Positions 63,912-64,000 of a DNA stretch of 64,000 nt are shown here, piece after piece (the first letter of the stretch is position 1; each line of letters begins with the position of its first letter). The stretch lies in assembly GCA_043228905.1 (NCBI GenBank), contig JBHGNT010000005.1, positions 2,976,001 to 3,040,000 of the forward strand. The letters run 5' to 3'. The notes below the pieces were generated by a model. The model had not been told where the DNA came from and ran no database searches. It saw nothing but the letters and a program-made list of their open reading frames with translations. The position numbers and the translations under genes were made by a program. This DNA is from Azolla caroliniana (Eukaryota > Polypodiophyta).

Positions 63912-64000
63912 CTACATCCATGAATAAACAAACCCTTTAGTCATTATAGTTTAAGAGAGATTAATGCAATACAGCACCAGAAGAAAACTTTAATTTTAAA

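Overview
This window is nuclear DNA from a land plant. It is AT-rich and intron-rich, with plastid-targeted enzymes, an intronless PPR gene, and BSL-type (kelch plus phosphatase) and TOL-type (VHS plus GAT) genes. Intron sizes (0.1 to 5 kb), the style of the PPR repeats and a Penelope-like retroelement carrying a hammerhead ribozyme suggest a fern. That placement is inference; no marker gene settles it. One gap of 100 N lies inside the first coding exon of the BSL gene, so this is a draft assembly.

Layout: 1-2237 no gene. 2238-4816 (+) RIT1, the initiator-tRNA 2'-O-ribosyl phosphate transferase. 7008-9191 (+) intronless PPR gene. 9192-12507 intergenic with simple repeats and a tRNA-like SINE head. 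12508-15133 (+) beta-amylase with a very long Ser-rich N-terminus and altered substrate-binding residues. About 16640-18960 (+) a dead Penelope-like element with a textbook hammerhead ribozyme at 18879-18930. 21844-26749 (+) cytosolic-type glycyl-tRNA synthetase with an upstream telo-box. 29171 to about 41.7 kb (-) BSL phosphatase, 21 exons, with LINE fragments, a minisatellite and a solo-LTR-like insert in its introns. 41.9-47.4 kb repeat-rich intergenic DNA with a PPR relic. 47974-54588 (+) thylakoid-lumen protease DEG1. 56127-63911 (-) a TOM1-like (VHS/GAT) ubiquitin-sorting gene whose 5' end lies outside the window, with a copia relic in its largest intron.

The genes are unrelated housekeeping and signalling genes (translation, starch, plastid proteolysis, brassinosteroid signalling, endosomal sorting). 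They are separated by transposon debris and form no operon or cluster. The most notable material is non-genic: the Penelope-linked hammerhead ribozyme, and a family of short inverted-repeat elements rich in CGGTT/AACCG motifs. Two of the latter have intact 8-bp target duplications (hAT-type), and one sits less than 200 bp upstream of the DEG1 start codon.

Splice sites were placed by eye, using GT/AG dinucleotides, reading phase and remembered family sequence. Phases close for RIT1, beta-amylase, GlyRS and DEG1. In BSL they close everywhere I could check except at one kelch exon, which appears to lack one base.
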